From: Paracoccaceae bacterium
GTDB taxonomy: Bacteria; Pseudomonadota; Alphaproteobacteria; Rhodobacterales; Rhodobacteraceae
NCBI GenBank assembly: GCA_028284705.1
Contig: JANQRE010000048.1
Span: 41,109-105,108 of the forward strand
DNA length: 64,000 nucleotides
Direction: 5' to 3'
Numbering within the stretch: position 1 is the first letter of the stretch; every line of letters starts with the position of its first letter. Shown here one piece after another: positions 60,997 to 64,000 of this stretch. The notes below the pieces were generated by a model. The model was given only the letters and a program-made list of their open reading frames with translations, searched no databases and was not told where the DNA came from. Position numbers and translations under genes: made by a program.

Positions 60997-62706
60997 TTAA
61001 TCCGCCTCGCCCTTCGCCACGGCAATCTCGACCTCTGCGATCTCCTGGGCCGTCAGGCCATATTCCGTCGCGGCGGTCGCCGTTGAGATATAGCCGCGTG
61101 CAAGATCGCGTTTGACGAGGTCCTTCGGGCGGTCCGCCGGGTTGCCGTAGCCCGCACCGCCGGGAAATGCCATGACGACCTTGCACCCATGGGGCACGAA
61201 CTGCTTGCCTTTGACATGCATTTTCGATCCGTCATCCTGCGCGATTGTCGTCGGTGCGCCGTTTTTGCCACCACGGCGTCCACGGGCGGGGTGCTGACCG
61301 CGGTCGAACATTGCCTGGATGTCGAACTCATGGCCTTCTTGCGCGCCCACTTCCATATATTGGCCCAAGCCGCCGCGGGTTTTTCCGGCGCCGCCGCTGT
61401 CGGGGCGCAGCTCCTTTCGCCAGATGATGACCGGCCCGGCATGCTCGGTGGCTTCAATCGGCATCGTCATCACGCCGGAGGGGAAGGCGGTTGCGTTCAG
61501 GCCGTCATGATCTGGCCGCGCGCCGGAGCCGCCGGAGTTAAAGGTCAGAACCTCGGAGCGCCGCGCATCGGGCGGTGCAGGTGCATCCGTCCGGGGTCGC
61601 AGCGAGACCTGGAAATTGCACAGGCAGCCCGCGCCTTCTGCAGGCACGAGCCCCGGCACGATCTTGTCGAACGCATCGAAGACTGCGTCGGGGACGAAGT
61701 GACCCACGATGTGGCGCAGGGCCACGGGCGCGGGATGCAGTGCGTTGACGATGGAGTTTTCCGGCGCTGTCACCTCAAAGGGCGCAAGCGAGGCGGCGTT
61801 GTTGGGAATTTCGGGCGCGATTGCGACTTTCAGGGCATAACAGGCATAGGCTTTGGTGTAGACCAGCGGGCAGTTGATCCCTTTCTTGTCCACGGGTGAG
61901 GAGCCAGCAAAATCGGAGACGATTTTGTCGCCCTCGACGCTGATCTTCAGCTTCAGCGTGATCGGTCTGTCAAATCCGTCCATCGTCATCTCGCCCTCCG
62001 CCGCGGTTTGCGGCAGGGCTGCAATGCGTTCGATGGTGGCGCGACGAGAGTTTTCGAGGATGAACTCCGCGATCCCGTCGATATGGTCGAGATCGAACTC
62101 TTCCATCATGTCGATCAGGCGGCGATGGCCGATCTCGTTACAGGTGGCCAGCGCGTAGATATCGCCGATCAGTTGGTCGGGTTCGCGGACATTGCCGCGA
62201 ATGATCTTGGTCAGCGTTTCGTCCACCTCGCCCTGATCGGCGAATTTCATGATCGGGATGTAGAGGCCTTCCTCGTAGACGCTCTGCGCGTCTGCCCCGA
62301 AACCACGGCCGCCGATATCCACGATATGGGCTGTGCAGGCGAAAAACCCCACCAGCACCCCTTTGTGGAAGGAGGGCGTGACCATGGTGATGTCATGCAG
62401 ATGTCCGGTGCCTTCCCAGGGATCGTTGGTGATGTAGACATCGCCCTCGATGATGTTCTGACGTCCGATGCGGCGAATGAAATGCGCGACGGCGTCTGCC
62501 ATGGCGTTCACATGGCCCGGGGTGCCCGTAACCGCTTGCGCGAGCATATTGCCTTTGGTGTCATAAACCCCGGCGGAGAGGTCACCGGCCTCGCGAACAG
62601 ATGTCGAAAACGCGGTGCGGACCAAAGCCTGGGCCTGTTCTTCGACAATCGAGATCAGCCGGTTCCACATGACCTGATAGGCGACGTTGGATTGCTCTTG
62701 TGCCAT
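60997..62706 (-). CDS. hyuB: Hydantoinase B/oxoprolinase family protein
   Basis: This 569-residue subunit has the family N-terminus YQVMWNRLISIVEEQAQALVRTAFSTSVREAGDLSAGVYD and the conserved INDPWEGTGHLHDITM-like segment. It pairs with HyuA, encoded seven bases upstream. Such ATP-dependent enzymes open N-methylhydantoin, 5-oxoproline or carboxylate analogues; the substrate is not decided. Confidence 0.92.
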   Translation of the reverse strand: MAQEQSNVAYQVMWNRLISIVEEQAQALVRTAFSTSVREAGDLSAGVYDTKGNMLAQAVTGTPGHVNAMADAVAHFIRRIGRQNIIEGDVYITNDPWEGTGHLHDITMVTPSFHKGVLVGFFACTAHIVDIGGRGFGADAQSVYEEGLYIPIMKFADQGEVDETLTKIIRGNVREPDQLIGDIYALATCNEIGHRRLIDMMEEFDLDHIDGIAEFILENSRRATIERIAALPQTAAEGEMTMDGFDRPITLKLKISVEGDKIVSDFAGSSPVDKKGINCPLVYTKAYACYALKVAIAPEIPNNAASLAPFEVTAPENSIVNALHPAPVALRHIVGHFVPDAVFDAFDKIVPGLVPAEGAGCLCNFQVSLRPRTDAPAPPDARRSEVLTFNSGGSGARPDHDGLNATAFPSGVMTMPIEATEHAGPVIIWRKELRPDSGGAGKTRGGLGQYMEVGAQEGHEFDIQAMFDRGQHPARGRRGGKNGAPTTIAQDDGSKMHVKGKQFVPHGCKVVMAFPGGAGYGNPADRPKDLVKRDLARGYISTATAATEYGLTAQEIAEVEIAVAKGEAD

Positions 62707-62712
62707 TCTTGC

Positions 62713-64000
62713 TTACCCTTTCGTCACGACGTCGATGCAGCCATCGGGCTGACGGATCGCATCCCGGCTGGCGGGCACGATGATGGTGGTTTCTTCTTCG
62801 GTGATTGCCGCTGGTCCCGGCGCGCGATGCCCCGTTTCCATGGTGTCGCGGTGGATCACATGCGCGTCGAGAAACGTCGACGAGGCCGGATCGAAGAGCT
62901 GACGCGTGCCATTGAGCTGTGCCGCCGACGCGCCATCCGTGACGGAGATCGGGGTGATCTCTTCGGGCGGGGTCGTGGCATTCACTGACCAGACGGTGAT
63001 CTCGATATCCATGCCAGCGACCGGACGACCAAAGAGTTTGGTGTAATCCTCCTCAAACCGCGCCTCGAAGGTGTCGACATCAGGGTTCATGGCCTGCTCT
63101 TCGGTCAGTTCAATCGGGATTTCCCAACCCTGCCCTGTGTAGCGCATATAGACCTTGAACTCGGACTGGATCGGGCTGACCTCATCGCAGGTGCGCACGA
63201 ACCCCGTGGCCTCGGCTTTGAGGTCGGTCAGGATCGTTTTGATCTTGTCCGCATCGAAATCGCTGAGCTTCATATAGACGGAGCGGTTGGCCTCGAAACT
63301 GAACGGCGCCCGCAGGAAGCCGATGGCCGAACCGACCCCGGCCCCTGGTGGGACCAGCAAACGCTCAACCCCGAGCTTTTCGCATAGACGCCCCGCGTGA
63401 AGCGGTGCCGCGCCGCCGAAGGCGATCATCGTGTATTCGCTCAAGTCCTCGCCATTTTCGACCGCGTGAACCCGGGCGGCGTTCGCCATGTTCTCATCGA
63501 CCACTTCGGCCACGCCGAATGCAGCCTCGGTGGCCTCCATATCAAGCGTGGCGCCAATATATGTGTTCAGCGCGTCTTTCGAGTTTTTCGGGTGCAGTCT
63601 GATCGAGCCACCGGCGAAATTGTCGGGATCGAGCTTGCCAAGCACCAGATCGGCATCGGTCACGCCGGGACGCTCACCGCCGCGCCCGTAGCAGGCCGGA
63701 CCCGGTTCCGATCCGGCGCTTTCGGGACCGACTCTGATCTGATGCATCGTGTCCACATGGGCGAGGGACCCGCCGCCGGCACCGATCTCCACCATATCGA
63801 TCACCGGAATCGAAATGGGCATCCCCGAGCCTTTCTTGAAACGATAGGTGCGGGCGACCTCGAACACACGGGAGGTCTTCGGCGTCTGGTTCTTGATCAG
63901 GCAAATCTTTGCTGTTGTGCCGCCCATGTCGAAGCTGAGCACTTTGTCGATCCCGTAGCGGGCCGCGATATGGGCGGCAAAGACCGCGCCACCGGCGGGA
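62713..64000 (-). CDS. hyuA: Hydantoinase A/oxoprolinase family protein (partial, N-terminus outside window)
   Basis: The frame is open to the window edge; 429 residues of the C-terminal part are seen. The ATPase-like motif FDMGGTTAKICLI and SAIGFLRAPFSFEANRSVY are typical of HyuA. It is upstream of and coupled to hyuB. Confidence 0.92.
   Translation of the reverse strand, partial: PAGGAVFAAHIAARYGIDKVLSFDMGGTTAKICLIKNQTPKTSRVFEVARTYRFKKGSGMPISIPVIDMVEIGAGGGSLAHVDTMHQIRVGPESAGSEPGPACYGRGGERPGVTDADLVLGKLDPDNFAGGSIRLHPKNSKDALNTYIGATLDMEATEAAFGVAEVVDENMANAARVHAVENGEDLSEYTMIAFGGAAPLHAGRLCEKLGVERLLVPPGAGVGSAIGFLRAPFSFEANRSVYMKLSDFDADKIKTILTDLKAEATGFVRTCDEVSPIQSEFKVYMRYTGQGWEIPIELTEEQAMNPDVDTFEARFEEDYTKLFGRPVAGMDIEITVWSVNATTPPEEITPISVTDGASAAQLNGTRQLFDPASSTFLDAHVIHRDTMETGHRAPGPAAITEEETTIIVPASRDAIRQPDGCIDVVTKG

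Noticed and set aside
1..64000. CRISPR array, insertion sequence, prophage or integron
   Set aside because: No regularly spaced direct repeats of 25-40 bp, transposase, integrase or phage structural gene was recognised on either strand.

Overview
The window is chromosomal DNA from a high-GC alphaproteobacterium, most likely Rhodobacterales (Roseobacter group). This rests on gene content, not a database search: a GlpVSTPQ-type glycerol ABC transporter with its small extra membrane protein, a TRAP transporter, an alphaproteobacterial-type CheA, a LacI-controlled inositol cluster, and an LpcC-like LPS glycosyltransferase. Nearly all the sequence is coding. Genes sit in compact operons with ATGA or TGATG overlaps, and no insertion sequence, prophage or CRISPR array was seen.

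Layout. 1-4167: a partial NAD-dependent epimerase divergent from a LysR regulator, then leuB, a DMT-family exporter and tRNA-Pro(CGG). 4344-16726: a catabolic block directly after the tRNA. Aldehyde dehydrogenase, a beta-keto-acid cleavage enzyme, an alpha/beta hydrolase and an IclR regulator lie on the minus strand. Divergent from them are a quinone-reductase-like MDR protein, a complete TRAP transporter, a flavin reductase, a thiolase and a hydratase/3-hydroxyacyl-CoA dehydrogenase fusion. Together these look like a carboxylate uptake and beta-oxidation-type pathway of unknown substrate. 16980-18510: a BlaI-type repressor with an M56 membrane protease. 18669-24689: a glycerol-type ABC transporter operon. 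24939-26303: a TolC outer-membrane channel.

26693-30620: a chemotaxis operon (STAS, cheY, cheA, cheW, cheR, second receiver, small helical protein). Its cheA has lost the dimerisation and kinase core and is frameshifted. 30717-34968: amine or hydroxy-acid oxidoreductases, a TSUP permease and a PcaB-like lyase. 35030-40990: a GntR-controlled operon (DapA-family enzyme, aldehyde dehydrogenase, MttB-family methyltransferase, FAD amine oxidase), preceded by a perfect operator palindrome. This is the best candidate for an undescribed pathway.

41066-54652: myo-inositol catabolism (iolJ, iolB, iolC, iolD, IolE-like, two Gfo/Idh dehydrogenases) with a LacI repressor and a ribose-type ABC transporter. 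The divergent iolD region and the divergent lacI/transporter region carry identical 16-bp palindromes, which ties the two halves into one regulon. A small PspA/YiaA envelope-stress-like cluster sits between them. 54709-60791: cell-surface genes, namely an FrhB/BciB-family iron-sulfur flavoprotein, GT4 and GT25 glycosyltransferases, and an MsbA-like ABC exporter fused to an FkbM methyltransferase. 60997-64000: hydantoinase/oxoprolinase subunits B and A, the latter cut by the window edge.
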